Positions 35,380-43,634 of a stretch of DNA of 43,634 nt are shown one piece after another. Under the pieces are notes generated by a model. That model searched no databases. It saw only the letters and a program-made list of their open reading frames with translations, and had not been told where the DNA came from. The position numbers were made by a program, and so were the translations under genes. Within the stretch, counting starts at the first letter, position 1, and each line of letters opens with the position of its first letter. This DNA is from Ruminococcus sp. (GTDB lineage: Bacteria > Bacillota > Clostridia > Oscillospirales > Ruminococcaceae): NCBI GenBank assembly GCA_017470535.1, contig JAFUYP010000018.1, positions 1-43,634 of the forward strand, read 5' to 3'.

Positions 35380-35652
35380 ATGAATGTACTTGACAATGTG
35401 ATGATGGCGGCGGCATTTGACGAAGATGACAGTAAGGAAAGGAAGACAAGAATGGAGCAGTTTTATGTTTCCCCGATACTTAAAAGCCTTATTAACAAAG
35501 AGTGTATAGTTTCAAGCGATGAGCTTGATAACGAGAGATGCACGGTGCTTGATGTTGATGCAGAGTGGATAATGCTGCGTATACACGGCAAAAAGGGCGA
35601 CTCGACTTTCGTTGAGAGGATAAGCTCTGTTGACGAGATACAGGTGTTATGA
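35380..35652 (+). CDS. Small cytoplasmic protein between ecfT and truA, unknown
   Basis: The 90-residue product has no signal peptide or membrane helix. It has an acidic first half (AAFDEDDSKERKTRMEQ) and a beta-rich second half (CTVLDVDAEWIMLRIHGKKG). It ends 4 bp into truA and is thus translationally coupled. I recognise no family; it resembles small SH3- or Tudor-like housekeeping proteins only in size and strand pattern. Confidence 0.72.
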   Translation: MNVLDNVMMAAAFDEDDSKERKTRMEQFYVSPILKSLINKECIVSSDELDNERCTVLDVDAEWIMLRIHGKKGDSTFVERISSVDEIQVL

Positions 35653-36386
35653 AAAGAAATTTCAAGGTGATGATGAGCTATCTGGGGACTAACTATCACG
35701 GATTCCAGATACAGGACAACGCCATTACCGTTCAGCAGACGGTGGAGGAGGCTCTGTCGTCACTTCTGAATGAGGATATAAAGATAAACGGCTGCTCACG
35801 CACCGACACGGGAGTACACGCAAGGCAGTTCTGCTTTAATTTCCTGACGGAAAACACCATTAATGAACGTGGGATAGTTTTCGGCGGCAATGCAAGACTG
35901 CCCGAGGATATTGCATTTCTTTCCTGCGAGGAAACGGATATGGGGTTTCACGCAAGGTACGACTGCAAGGGCAAGGAGTACGAATATATAATCCATAACA
36001 GCGAGATAAAAAGCCCGTTCTATTCTGACAGGGCATACAAGAGCTGGTATCCGATAGATGAAAAACGGCTCGATGCTGCGGCAAAGCTGTTTGTGGGCGA
36101 GCATGACTTCAAGGCGTTCTGCTCGACAGACTGTGACAAGGAAAACACCGTAAGAGAGATATACTCATTCGATGTGAGCCGTGAGGGTGAGCTTGTGAGA
36201 TTTAAGATCTCCGGCAGCGGCTTTCTTTACAATATGGTGAGGATACTTGTGGGGACGCTCTTGTTTATAAACGATAACAAGATACAGGAAAGTGACATAG
36301 ACAGGATATTCATTTCAAAGGACAGGACGCTTGCCGGCAAGACTGTACCGCCGCACGGGCTGTACCTTAATAAAGTATTCTATTGA
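35649..36386 (+). CDS. truA: tRNA pseudouridine synthase A
   Basis: TruA makes pseudouridine at positions 38-40 of tRNA anticodon stems. The 245-residue protein has the catalytic Asp53 in GCSRTDTGVHA, the N-terminal YLGTNYHGFQIQ and the later motifs FHARYDCKGKEYEYII, FCSTDCDKENTVREIY and FLYNMVRILVG. Length is standard. Overlap with the upstream gene and the ecfT-truA neighbourhood support the call. Confidence 0.96.
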   Translation: MKRNFKVMMSYLGTNYHGFQIQDNAITVQQTVEEALSSLLNEDIKINGCSRTDTGVHARQFCFNFLTENTINERGIVFGGNARLPEDIAFLSCEETDMGFHARYDCKGKEYEYIIHNSEIKSPFYSDRAYKSWYPIDEKRLDAAAKLFVGEHDFKAFCSTDCDKENTVREIYSFDVSREGELVRFKISGSGFLYNMVRILVGTLLFINDNKIQESDIDRIFISKDRTLAGKTVPPHGLYLNKVFY

Positions 36387-36399
36387 TGGGGGAATAACG

Positions 36400-37581
36400 A
36401 TGGCAAAGTATGCGGCGGAGAATACAGACATCCGCTCCGCGAGGAAAAAGCAGAAAAGGAAAAAACACTTTGTCAGGCTTGCAGTGCTGATAGCGCTCCT
36501 TATAACAGCGACGGTGGTGTTTGTCTTAAAGGACAAGTGGCTGCCAAAACTTGAGGGGATACTTGACAAGCCTAAGGAGACCATAGTAAATGACGGTACG
36601 CTCGAACAGGGCAACTTTCCGATAGAGCTTTTAGGGTCGGGAAGTACAAAGCTGTACACCTTCGGGGATATGTTTGTGACAGTCGATGATTCGAGCATAA
36701 AGATGTATGATATAAACGGTGAGGAGCAAAAATCTATACTGCATACTCTTGCACACCCGTCGGCAGTAGTGGACGGCAAGAGGATGCTCGTGTTTGAAAA
36801 CGGCGGCAACAGCTTTGAGGTGGTAAATAAAAACGGTGAGCTGTTTAGCAAAAAGCTCGATGATAATATTCTTTTTGCCACAATGTCAGGCAAGGTGACG
36901 GTTATCGTCACACAGACAGAAAAGTATGACGGTATGCTCACAGCTTATGACGAAAACGGCAGTGAGATATACCGCTGGTCATCAAACAAAAGGATACTCA
37001 ACGTCAGGGTCAAGGACGACGGCTCAGGGTGCTTTATATCTACATTCACCTCTGAGGACGGCGTTATGTCAAGCGTTATACATGAGGTGGACTTCTCATC
37101 TTCTGAGGACATAATGACTTCAAAGACGCTTGATACGCTGGTGCTTGATGTGATAGAGAATGACGCTGACTGTATATGGGCAGTAGGCGACAGCAAGCTG
37201 TGCAGGCTCAGCGATTCGGGAGAGCTTATCGAAGAGTTTGAGTATTCCGGAGACCTTTTAGCATATACATTAAGTGAAAAGGTATGTGCTATCGCCTGCG
37301 AGGGCATTTCAAGAAAAACATCAAGGCTTATGATATTCAATTGTGATGATGAGGGTATCAAGGGTGATGTGAATATAGAATCAGGCAGCGTAAAGGCACT
37401 TATTTCCGACAGCGACAGGATATTCATGCTAAGTGAGTACAGTGCCGAATGCTACGACCTTAAAGCAAACCTTATCGCTACGGCGGCAGTATCCAATGAC
37501 TATGTGGATTTTGTATACCTTGAAGATGCTCTTGTGTTTATAGGATACAGAGATCTTAATAAGATACAGTTCAAGAACTGA
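36400..37581 (+). CDS. Membrane-anchored beta-propeller-like protein (DUF5711 type)
   Basis: I start at the ATG at 36400 behind GATGGGGGAATAAC. The 393-residue protein has a very basic cytoplasmic start (RSARKKQKRKKHFVR), one helix (~27-46, LAVLIALLITATVVFVL) and a large extracellular domain of repeated strands (SIKMYDINGEEQ, VKDDGSGCFISTF, LCRLSDSGELIEEF). This is the pattern of a WD- or PQQ-like beta-propeller and of DUF5711 proteins in Clostridia. Biochemical role unknown. Its neighbour encodes a CvpA protein, so both may act at the envelope. Confidence 0.78.
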   Translation: MAKYAAENTDIRSARKKQKRKKHFVRLAVLIALLITATVVFVLKDKWLPKLEGILDKPKETIVNDGTLEQGNFPIELLGSGSTKLYTFGDMFVTVDDSSIKMYDINGEEQKSILHTLAHPSAVVDGKRMLVFENGGNSFEVVNKNGELFSKKLDDNILFATMSGKVTVIVTQTEKYDGMLTAYDENGSEIYRWSSNKRILNVRVKDDGSGCFISTFTSEDGVMSSVIHEVDFSSSEDIMTSKTLDTLVLDVIENDADCIWAVGDSKLCRLSDSGELIEEFEYSGDLLAYTLSEKVCAIACEGISRKTSRLMIFNCDDEGIKGDVNIESGSVKALISDSDRIFMLSEYSAECYDLKANLIATAAVSNDYVDFVYLEDALVFIGYRDLNKIQFKN

Positions 37582-37623
37582 TGATCGTTTTGCTGCCTGA
37601 CAGGGCTTTCTGAAAGGAGAAAT

Positions 37624-38514
37624 ATGACTACTATATTAGATGTAGCGGCAGTGGCGATATTGCTTGTGAGCATACTTACCTGCTGTATCAAGGGCTTTGT
37701 GCGCACCGTGTTCGGATTTGCAGGGACGGCGCTGGCGCTTATACTGGCGATCGTTGTGGCACTTGCAGCCGGTGAGAGCGCTTATAACCATTTCGTAAAG
37801 CAAGACGTACTCAAACTGTCAAAGACTGTCGCCGAGAGTATCGACCCGGGGCAGCTCATAAGTGAGTATATGAGCAGTCAGGGCATCGACGCCCGGATAG
37901 ATACAAACGAGCTTAACAAGGCTATCTCGGACGAAGACGGCACGGTCTCAAAGAACACTGCCGATTATATGAAAAGCAAAGGTATAGACACCAAAGGCAA
38001 AAACATCGAGCAGATGATAGATGAATATATGGAAGATGAAGAGCTGTCGGGAAAGCTGACCCAGAAAGCACAGGAGCATGATATTGATATAAATGTGGAT
38101 TCTATCAAGAGCGTGCTCAAAGACAGCAAGGACGAGATAATGAAGACCCTCAAGGGTGCAGCTAACAAGGATAAGGACAAGGCGGCTCAGTATATAGAGG
38201 AAAATGTCATAGGTCCTGCTGCAAAGAAGCTGACAAGGTATGGTGTGGGGCTGCTGACGTTCCTGTTTTGCAAGCTGATGTTTATGGTGATAACGCTGCT
38301 TACAGGTGTTATGAAGAAATTTGACCTCGTCAAAAGCACAGATATGCTCTTAGGAGCGGCGTTGGGGCTTCTGAGCGGCGTTGTGAGCGTGCTTTTGATA
38401 GCGTATTCGTTCTCGGTATTTTTGAATATTACAAACGGCGGTGTAGAGCCGGTGACAAAAGAAATGATAGATCAGACGATAGTATTCAAGATCTTTATCG
38501 GGCTATTCTACTAA
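37624..38514 (+). CDS. CvpA-family membrane protein
   Basis: The 296-residue protein begins with two helices (LDVAAVAILLVSILTCCIKG and a following Ala/Leu-rich segment with GFVRTVFGFAGT), the typical start of CvpA/colicin V production proteins. A long charged insertion (~60-185, Lys/Asp/Glu-rich, with SKGIDTKGKNIEQMIDEYME) is followed by C-terminal helices (LTFLFCKLMFMVITLLTGVM and LLGAALGLLSGVVSVLLIAY). The insertion makes it larger than classical CvpA (about 160-180). CvpA proteins maintain envelope functions in other bacteria; the role here is unproven. Confidence 0.78.
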   Translation: MTTILDVAAVAILLVSILTCCIKGFVRTVFGFAGTALALILAIVVALAAGESAYNHFVKQDVLKLSKTVAESIDPGQLISEYMSSQGIDARIDTNELNKAISDEDGTVSKNTADYMKSKGIDTKGKNIEQMIDEYMEDEELSGKLTQKAQEHDIDINVDSIKSVLKDSKDEIMKTLKGAANKDKDKAAQYIEENVIGPAAKKLTRYGVGLLTFLFCKLMFMVITLLTGVMKKFDLVKSTDMLLGAALGLLSGVVSVLLIAYSFSVFLNITNGGVEPVTKEMIDQTIVFKIFIGLFY

Positions 38515-38521
38515 GGAAGGA

Positions 38522-38554
38522 ATGATGACAATTGATGATGTGTTCACGCTGTAA
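38522..38554 (+). other. Ten-codon leader frame over the start of the ClpE-like gene
   Basis: ATGATGACAATTGATGATGT and onward encodes MMTIDDVFTL and stops at 38554. It sits close behind AAGGAAGGA, the best ribosome site here, and overlaps the start of the Clp gene in another frame. Ribosomes finishing or missing it could restart at the Clp ATGs (38535, 38538). It may be a chance frame. Confidence 0.3.
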
Positions 38555-40796
38555 AAAGCGTCCTGCGGTGGTATTTATATCGCAGATGAATATGAAGGAC
38601 CCGAGTGCAAAGAAAAATGAGGGGCTTTGCCTTGTGTGTGCCAAAGAGCTTGGCATATCGCAGGTAGATGATTATATGAAGCAGATGGGCATTACCGAAG
38701 AGGAAGTACAGGCTATGAGCGACCAGCTTATGGATATAACCGACGGCAATGACTTTGAAATGGGCGGCTCGGGCACGATGCCCAATTTTCTGAGTTCTCT
38801 TTTCGGGAATGTCATAAAGGGTGCCGACAAATCTCAGCAGGGCGATCAGGCTGACGATAAGAAGGCTAAAGAGAAAAAGAAAAAAGAGCTTAAATTCTTA
38901 AATAACTTCTGCACTAACCTTACAGAGCGTGCAAGAGAGGGCAAGCTCGACAATATCATCGGGCGTGACCGTGAGTGCGAAAGAGTTATACAGATCCTTT
39001 CAAGAAGGCAGAAAAACAACCCCTGCCTGATAGGTGAGCCGGGTGTCGGCAAGACTGCTATCGCCGAGGGTATCGCCCAGAGGATAGTTGCAGGCAATGT
39101 CCCGTATCATCTCAAAGGCAAGGAGATATATCTTTTAGACCTTACTGCACTTGTTGCAGGTACACAGTTCAGAGGGCAGTTTGAGAGCCGCTGCAAGGGG
39201 CTTGTAGAGGAAGTGAAAAAAGAAGGCAACATAATCCTCTTCATTGACGAGGTACACACACTTGTAGGTACAGGCGACAATGAGGGTACTATGAATGCTG
39301 CCAATATCTTAAAGCCGTCGCTTTCAAGGGGCGAGATACAGGTCATAGGTGCGACCACCTTCAAGGAGTACAGAAAGTATATCGAAAAGGACGCAGCGCT
39401 TGAGCGGCGTTTCCAGCCGGTCACAGTCACAGAGCCGACTGTCGATGATACAGCAAAAGTGCTTATGGGTATAAGGCATTACTACGAAAAGCACCACAGG
39501 GTACACATTGATGACTATACTTTAAAGATGTGCGCTGTGCTTTCGGAAAGATATATAAATGATCGCTTCCTTCCCGATAAGGCGATAGACCTGCTTGACG
39601 AGGCGTGTGCATTAAAGAGCATCAACACCAAAGAGATAGCTGAGTATGACGAAAAGACAAAGACGCTCAAAGCCCTCAGTGATGAGCTTTCCGATATGGA
39701 ATCGAGCAGTGAGCCCGACTATGAGAAGATAGCCGAGAAAAAGGGCGAGATATTAAAGACCGAAAACGAGCTTGCAGAGCTTGAAAAGGCACTTGAAAAG
39801 GTGAACGTCACAGAGGAGGATCTTTCAAAGGTCATCGAGCTGTGGACGGGTATACCGGCAAACAAGATAGCGACTACCGAGTATTCAAAGATAAGAGGGC
39901 TCAAAGATGAGCTTTCCAAGAGAATAATCGGTCAGGAGGAAGCTATCGACAAGGTGTCAAAGGCGATAAGGCGCACAAGGGTGCAGCTTGCCAAGAGAAG
40001 AAGACCGGCATCGTTTATTTTCGTGGGACCTACGGGCGTCGGAAAGACCGAGCTTGTAAAGGTGCTGGGCGAAACGCTCTTTGATGCGACAGAGCCGCTT
40101 ATCAGAGTGGATATGTCGGAGTATATGGAGAAGCATTCAGTTTCCAAGCTGATAGGTTCACCTCCGGGATATGTAGGGTTTGATGACGCAGGGCAGCTTA
40201 CCGAAAAGGTACGCCGCCGCCCGTACAGCGTGATACTCTTTGACGAGATAGAAAAAGCTCACCCCGATGTTATGAATATTCTGCTCCAGATACTTGATGA
40301 GGGCAGGATAAACGACTCACAGGGAAGATCGGTGAGCTTTGAAAATACTGTCATAGTCATGACATCAAACGCCGGTTCTACCGATAAGGACACAGGTGTA
40401 GGCTTTAACAAGACGGAAGATGAAGTGTCGCAGGAAAAGGCTATGAAGGCACTCAAGGATTTCCTAAGACCGGAATTTTTGGGCAGGATAGACGAGGTCA
40501 TCGTGTTCAAGCCGCTCACCGAGGAGGACTATGCGAAGATCGCCGCACTCATGCTTGATGAGATGAAAGAGCCTCTTGGTGAAAAGAATATCAAACTCTC
40601 TTATGATGACAAGGCACTTAAAGCGATAGCTAAGAAGAGCCACTCCAAGCATTTAGGTGCCCGTGATATAAGGCGTGTTATCAGAAATGAGGTCGAGGAT
40701 AAGATAGCAAATATCCTTATAGATAATGACGACAAGATCTCGTGCGCTGCCATATCGGCAGATGATGAGGGCGAGATCACAGTTGATACGCTTTGA
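38535..40796 (+). CDS. clpE: ClpE-like AAA+ unfoldase with N-terminal zinc finger
   Basis: The 753-residue protein (ATG at 38535 or 38538) begins MCSRCKKRPAVVFI and has a second CLVC pair about 30 residues later. This four-cysteine zinc finger replaces the Clp-N repeats, as in ClpE. Two AAA+ modules follow: Walker A1 GEPGVGKT (167-174) with LFIDEVHTLVG, and Walker A2 GPTGVGKTE (498-506) with ILFDEIEKAHPDV. A short charged coil (~375-430) lies in the first module. The motif GVGF near the end of module 2 fits a ClpP-binding loop. It should unfold damaged proteins for ClpP; clpP is not in the window. The ribosome site is distant from the ATGs. Confidence 0.85.
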   Translation: MMCSRCKKRPAVVFISQMNMKDPSAKKNEGLCLVCAKELGISQVDDYMKQMGITEEEVQAMSDQLMDITDGNDFEMGGSGTMPNFLSSLFGNVIKGADKSQQGDQADDKKAKEKKKKELKFLNNFCTNLTERAREGKLDNIIGRDRECERVIQILSRRQKNNPCLIGEPGVGKTAIAEGIAQRIVAGNVPYHLKGKEIYLLDLTALVAGTQFRGQFESRCKGLVEEVKKEGNIILFIDEVHTLVGTGDNEGTMNAANILKPSLSRGEIQVIGATTFKEYRKYIEKDAALERRFQPVTVTEPTVDDTAKVLMGIRHYYEKHHRVHIDDYTLKMCAVLSERYINDRFLPDKAIDLLDEACALKSINTKEIAEYDEKTKTLKALSDELSDMESSSEPDYEKIAEKKGEILKTENELAELEKALEKVNVTEEDLSKVIELWTGIPANKIATTEYSKIRGLKDELSKRIIGQEEAIDKVSKAIRRTRVQLAKRRRPASFIFVGPTGVGKTELVKVLGETLFDATEPLIRVDMSEYMEKHSVSKLIGSPPGYVGFDDAGQLTEKVRRRPYSVILFDEIEKAHPDVMNILLQILDEGRINDSQGRSVSFENTVIVMTSNAGSTDKDTGVGFNKTEDEVSQEKAMKALKDFLRPEFLGRIDEVIVFKPLTEEDYAKIAALMLDEMKEPLGEKNIKLSYDDKALKAIAKKSHSKHLGARDIRRVIRNEVEDKIANILIDNDDKISCAAISADDEGEITVDTL

Positions 40797-40804
40797 TATG
40801 TAAT

Positions 40805-40833
40805 AAGGCAGGGGGTATCCCCTGCCTTTTTTG
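40805..40833 (+). terminator. Intrinsic terminator after the ClpE-like gene
   Basis: A 10-bp perfect stem (AAGGCAGGGG / CCCCTGCCTT) with loop GTAT is followed by an uninterrupted T tract. It also faces the stop of the minus-strand peptide gene at 40837, so it may end transcription from both sides. Confidence 0.9.
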
Positions 40834-40836
40834 TGC

Positions 40837-40941
40837 TTAGTTGCAGCCGCAGCCGCATCCGTTGTTGTTGCAGCCGCAGCAGCCGCCCATAGCAACGATG
40901 AGTATGAGGATGATTATCCACCAGTAGTTATTTCCACACAT
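40837..40941 (-). CDS. 34-residue Cys-rich single-pass membrane peptide
   Basis: The minus strand has AAAAAAGGAGAAACAGAT then ATG, an excellent ribosome site at good spacing. The product is MCGNNYWWIIILILIVAMGG followed by CCGCNNNGCGCGCN and a stop. It has a short polar start, one hydrophobic helix, then a tail with six cysteines of 14 residues. The layout recalls the tiny Gly/aromatic/hydrophobic spore-associated YjcZ-type peptides of Firmicutes, but the Cys-rich tail differs. The tail could bind metal or form disulfides. I saw no convincing promoter; the region at 40942-41000 is a candidate. Confidence 0.72.
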   Translation of the reverse strand: MCGNNYWWIIILILIVAMGGCCGCNNNGCGCGCN

Positions 40942-41021
40942 ATCTGTTTCTCCTTTTTTGTTATTTAAAGCGTAGGCTTTCGCCGTTCGCTTTATAGTAC
41001 AGTGTATGTAAAAGGAGGGGA

Positions 41022-41087
41022 ATGTGTTACCGCACGGAAAGTAGGATTTGTCCTGTGCATATAGTTATTAGTAAGTGTATATTCTGA
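41022..41087 (+). other. Possible 21-codon leader ORF upstream of clpC
   Basis: A strong ribosome site (AAAGGAGGGGA) is followed at once by ATG and the frame MCYRTESRICPVHIVISKCI plus F and a stop. It ends 56 bp before the clpC start. The spacing to the ATG is short (about 4 bp). It may be a regulatory leader peptide, a small Cys-containing peptide or chance. Confidence 0.3.
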
Positions 41088-41142
41088 CAGTGATATGACA
41101 ATAATGAGAGTACATATCAATGTCATTGGGGGCGGTGTTATC

Positions 41143-43476
41143 ATGGCACATTCATCAAAGCAGCCTGACACGGGGGCTTTTACAAAAAAAGCACAGGATC
41201 TTATAAAACGAAGTATTGCATCGGCGTCACGCATGGGCGGCACATATGTCGGCAGCGAGCATCTTCTGCTTGCTATCCTTGACGACGGTACTACCAGTGC
41301 AGCGGCGCTTTTATACAAAAACGGCGTTACCTCTGCGGCGGTATATGACGAGATAACTGCGGAAACACCTGCGGCTGAACCCGTAAGGCTCGGTGTTTCG
41401 GATATGACGGCAAATTATAAAGCTATCCTCAGCACAGCGGCGGCGCTGTCCGCATCGAATGAGACCAAGCCGGCGACAACAGAAATGCTGCTTGCAGGCA
41501 TACTTGACAACAGAGAGTGCTTTGCCTGCGATATACTTTCATCTCTCGGAGTAAATGTAGCAGGGCTTTATAATTATCTTACTATATCATCGGGCAAGGT
41601 CTTTGAGCCTGTGAGAAAGCGCAGCTATAAAGCGTTGTCTCACTACGGCAGAGAGCTTACAAGTGCGGAGTGTGCAGGCAGCTTTGACCCGGTCGCTGAG
41701 CGTGAGCAGGAGATAATGGAGATAATGGAGATACTCTGCCGCCGTATGAAAAACAACCCCGTCTTAGTCGGTGACGCCGGTGTCGGCAAAACAGCGATAG
41801 TCGAATGTCTTGCAAAGCGCATATCATCAGGCAGCGTGCCAAAGGCTCTGCGTGACAAGAGGATATTCTCGCTTGACCTTACAACACTTCTTGCCGGCGC
41901 TAAGTACAGAGGCGATTTTGAAGAACGCCTTAAAGCCTGCGTTGACGAAGCAGCGTCCGACAGCGATGTTATTTTATTTATAGACGAGATACATTCCATT
42001 GTCGGTACAGGTGCGGCAGAGGGTGCGATAGATGCCGGGAATATCTTAAAGCCGCAGCTTGCAAGGGGGCAGCTGCGCCTTATCGGTGCGACGACCTATG
42101 AAGAATATCTGGGTACGATAGGAAAAGACCACGCCCTTGAAAGAAGATTTGTAAAGGTGAATATTGATGAGCCTGACCTTGAAAGCACAGTGAAGATACT
42201 ATCGGCAGTAGCGCCGGGGTACTCGGCGTACCACGGGATAGCGATAGGCTCTGATGCGATAAGCTATGCCTGTGAGATGGCAGGGCGCTATATCACCGAC
42301 CGCAGCTTTCCCGACAAGGCGATAGATGTGCTTGATGAAGCGTGTGCGTTTGCAAGGGTACGGTCGGAGCGTGAGCGAAAGGGCGTGTCAAAGCCGCTTG
42401 GTGACTATATCGGCGGCAGGATAGACAGATCGGAGTATATGTCGCTGATAAGCAAAATGCCTCCCGTCACTGCACTTGACCAGAGCCATATTGATCATGT
42501 CATAAGCAGAAAGACCGGCATCAAGGGAATTTCCTCAAAGAATGACAGGATAAAGAACCTGTCTACACTCGAATACCGCCTGTCGAGCAGGGTCTTAGGA
42601 CAGAGCAAGGCTGTTTCGGCGGTGTGTGCAGCATTGAAGAGAGGTGTTGCAGGGCTTAGAAACTCATCACGCCCGAAAGCAGGCTTTGTTTTTGCAGGGC
42701 AGAGCGGCGTCGGCAAAACGGAGCTTGCAAGGGCGATAGCGGCAGAGCTTTTTGACAGCAAGGATGCACTTATAAGACTTGATATGTCGGAATACAGCGA
42801 GAGCTTCACTATCTCACGACTGACAGGCGCACCGCCCGGATATGTGGGATATGAAAAAGGCGGCGATCTTACCGGCAGGGTGAGCAGGAACCCTTACAGC
42901 GTGGTGCTTTTCGACGAGCTTGAAAAAGCGCACCGTGATATATGGAATCTCCTTTTGCAGATAATGGAGGAGGGCGAGCTTACCGATTCACAGGGCAGAC
43001 GGGTGAGCTTTAAAAACACCGTCGTGATACTGACGACCAATTTAGGTGTATCGCAGGATAAGCATATAGGCTTTAATGAAGAAAAGACCGGCAGCAAGGC
43101 GGTCATAAATGCTGTAAAGCAGTATCTTTCACCTGAGATAATAGGGCGGCTCGACGGAGTTATAGCTTTTGAAAGGCTTTCAGACGACGCCCTTTCCCAG
43201 ATCGCCGAGCGCCGGCTTGAATGTCTTGCAGATGTGATGTCAGGCAGGGGAGTGGAGCTTATATACGATCATGCGGTGACAAGTGAGCTTGTAAGACAAA
43301 GTGCCGGCAGCGAATACGGAGTTCGTGAGATAGATAGGATAATATCCAATGAAATAGAACCGCTGATAAGCGAGCTTGTGCTTACTGTTCCTGTGGGAGA
43401 GATAGCTGTAACAGTAAGTGACGGCAGATTTGCTGTCTGCTCGGGCAGGACAAATAAGATAGAGATGAGCAGTTAA
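41143..43476 (+). CDS. clpC: ClpC-type AAA+ unfoldase
   Basis: I start at the ATG at 41143 behind GGGGGCGGTGTTATC; the frame opens at 41095 without a ribosome site. The 777-residue protein has a Clp-N double repeat (~10-140, RMGGTYVGSEHLLLAILDDG). Module 1 has Walker A GDAGVGKT (210-217) and LFIDEIHSIVG. Module 2 has Walker A GQSGVGKTE (519-527) and VLFDELEKAHRDI. The motif HIGFNEE suggests a ClpP-binding loop. The middle domain (~410-460) is short and divergent from that of B. subtilis ClpC (normally bound by MecA/McsB), so adaptor use may differ. It probably works with ClpP in protein quality control. Confidence 0.87.
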   Translation: MAHSSKQPDTGAFTKKAQDLIKRSIASASRMGGTYVGSEHLLLAILDDGTTSAAALLYKNGVTSAAVYDEITAETPAAEPVRLGVSDMTANYKAILSTAAALSASNETKPATTEMLLAGILDNRECFACDILSSLGVNVAGLYNYLTISSGKVFEPVRKRSYKALSHYGRELTSAECAGSFDPVAEREQEIMEIMEILCRRMKNNPVLVGDAGVGKTAIVECLAKRISSGSVPKALRDKRIFSLDLTTLLAGAKYRGDFEERLKACVDEAASDSDVILFIDEIHSIVGTGAAEGAIDAGNILKPQLARGQLRLIGATTYEEYLGTIGKDHALERRFVKVNIDEPDLESTVKILSAVAPGYSAYHGIAIGSDAISYACEMAGRYITDRSFPDKAIDVLDEACAFARVRSERERKGVSKPLGDYIGGRIDRSEYMSLISKMPPVTALDQSHIDHVISRKTGIKGISSKNDRIKNLSTLEYRLSSRVLGQSKAVSAVCAALKRGVAGLRNSSRPKAGFVFAGQSGVGKTELARAIAAELFDSKDALIRLDMSEYSESFTISRLTGAPPGYVGYEKGGDLTGRVSRNPYSVVLFDELEKAHRDIWNLLLQIMEEGELTDSQGRRVSFKNTVVILTTNLGVSQDKHIGFNEEKTGSKAVINAVKQYLSPEIIGRLDGVIAFERLSDDALSQIAERRLECLADVMSGRGVELIYDHAVTSELVRQSAGSEYGVREIDRIISNEIEPLISELVLTVPVGEIAVTVSDGRFAVCSGRTNKIEMSS

Positions 43477-43634
43477 AAAAGAAAGAGTCCGATAAAGCGC
43501 GGTGGCGATAAAGAAGTATTTGACAATTACAGCTTTGTATGTGCCACCGCTAAAAGAATAAATAATAAAGAAGAAAGAATAAAGAATAAACAAGGTGTCC
43601 GCTTTGCGGACATATTTCAAAATATATCGCCGCA
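43477..43634 (+). terminator. 3' region with two hairpins after clpC
   Basis: After the clpC stop, GCGGTGGC (43499-43506) pairs with GCCACCGC (43543-43550) across a 36-nt loop. A tighter hairpin follows, TGTCCGC-TTT-GCGGACA (43596-43612), then TATTTC. Neither has a classical T tract, so termination is plausible but weak. Between them lies an A/G-rich stretch with repeated AAGAATAAA words. The window ends before the next gene. Confidence 0.4.

Noticed and set aside
43499-43550. Large-loop inverted repeat after clpC considered as a small RNA gene
   Set aside because: Eight paired bases with a 36-nt loop and no clear promoter are too weak to call a transcript.

Overview
The window looks like chromosome of a gut or rumen Ruminococcus-type Firmicute (Oscillospiraceae). 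The reasons are a secreted carbohydrate-binding protein ending in a type I dockerin, strong AGGAGG-type ribosome sites, sigma-A promoters with 17-bp spacers, and a low-GC Gram-positive gene set (ECF transporter followed by truA, ClpE/ClpC-type ATPases, CvpA). This is inference from gene content; there is no rRNA or other phylogenetic marker here.

Layout. (1) 1-1814, minus strand: a TasA/SipW-like surface protein gene cut by the left edge, preceded by an exact-period 246-bp tandem array of two truncated copies and one frameshifted relic, all behind one good promoter. (2) 2034-3915, plus strand: a dockerin-bearing secreted carbohydrate-binding protein with its own terminator. (3) 4019-26530, plus strand: a ~22-kb single-direction locus with a consensus promoter in front and a clean terminator at the end. 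It encodes an ECF sigma factor, a small protein, a VirB2-like pilin, a secreted beta-rich protein, a VirD4/TraG-type coupling ATPase, an Ig-like surface protein, a VirB6-like membrane protein with a very long disordered tail, a PrgI-VirB4 fusion ATPase with a very acidic tail, a STAS protein, a 1705-residue secreted repeat protein, two unknown proteins, a membrane PP2C phosphatase and a histidine phosphatase. (4) 26660-40833, plus strand: core genes ruvC, ruvA, ruvB, glmM, a Nudix hydrolase, an rRNA-type methyltransferase, ecfA1-ecfA2-ecfT-truA, a DUF5711-like protein, a CvpA protein and a ClpE-like ATPase. A small MITE-like element sits between the ruvC promoter and ruvC. (5) 40837-43634: a 34-residue Cys-rich membrane peptide on the minus strand and a second Clp ATPase (ClpC type).

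The most interesting part is region 3. It has the membrane core and ATPases of a Gram-positive type IV secretion system, but no relaxase, integrase, excisionase, replication gene or cell-wall hydrolase is present. It lies directly against core DNA-repair genes and carries its own sigma factor and a STAS/PP2C partner-switch pair with no visible anti-sigma kinase. That suggests a resident, signal-controlled secretion or cell-surface apparatus, not an ordinary conjugative element. Several large proteins in it (611, 1705, 279 and 164 residues) match no family I recognise.

Limits: all domain calls come from reading motifs by eye. No database search, structure prediction or promoter scoring was run.
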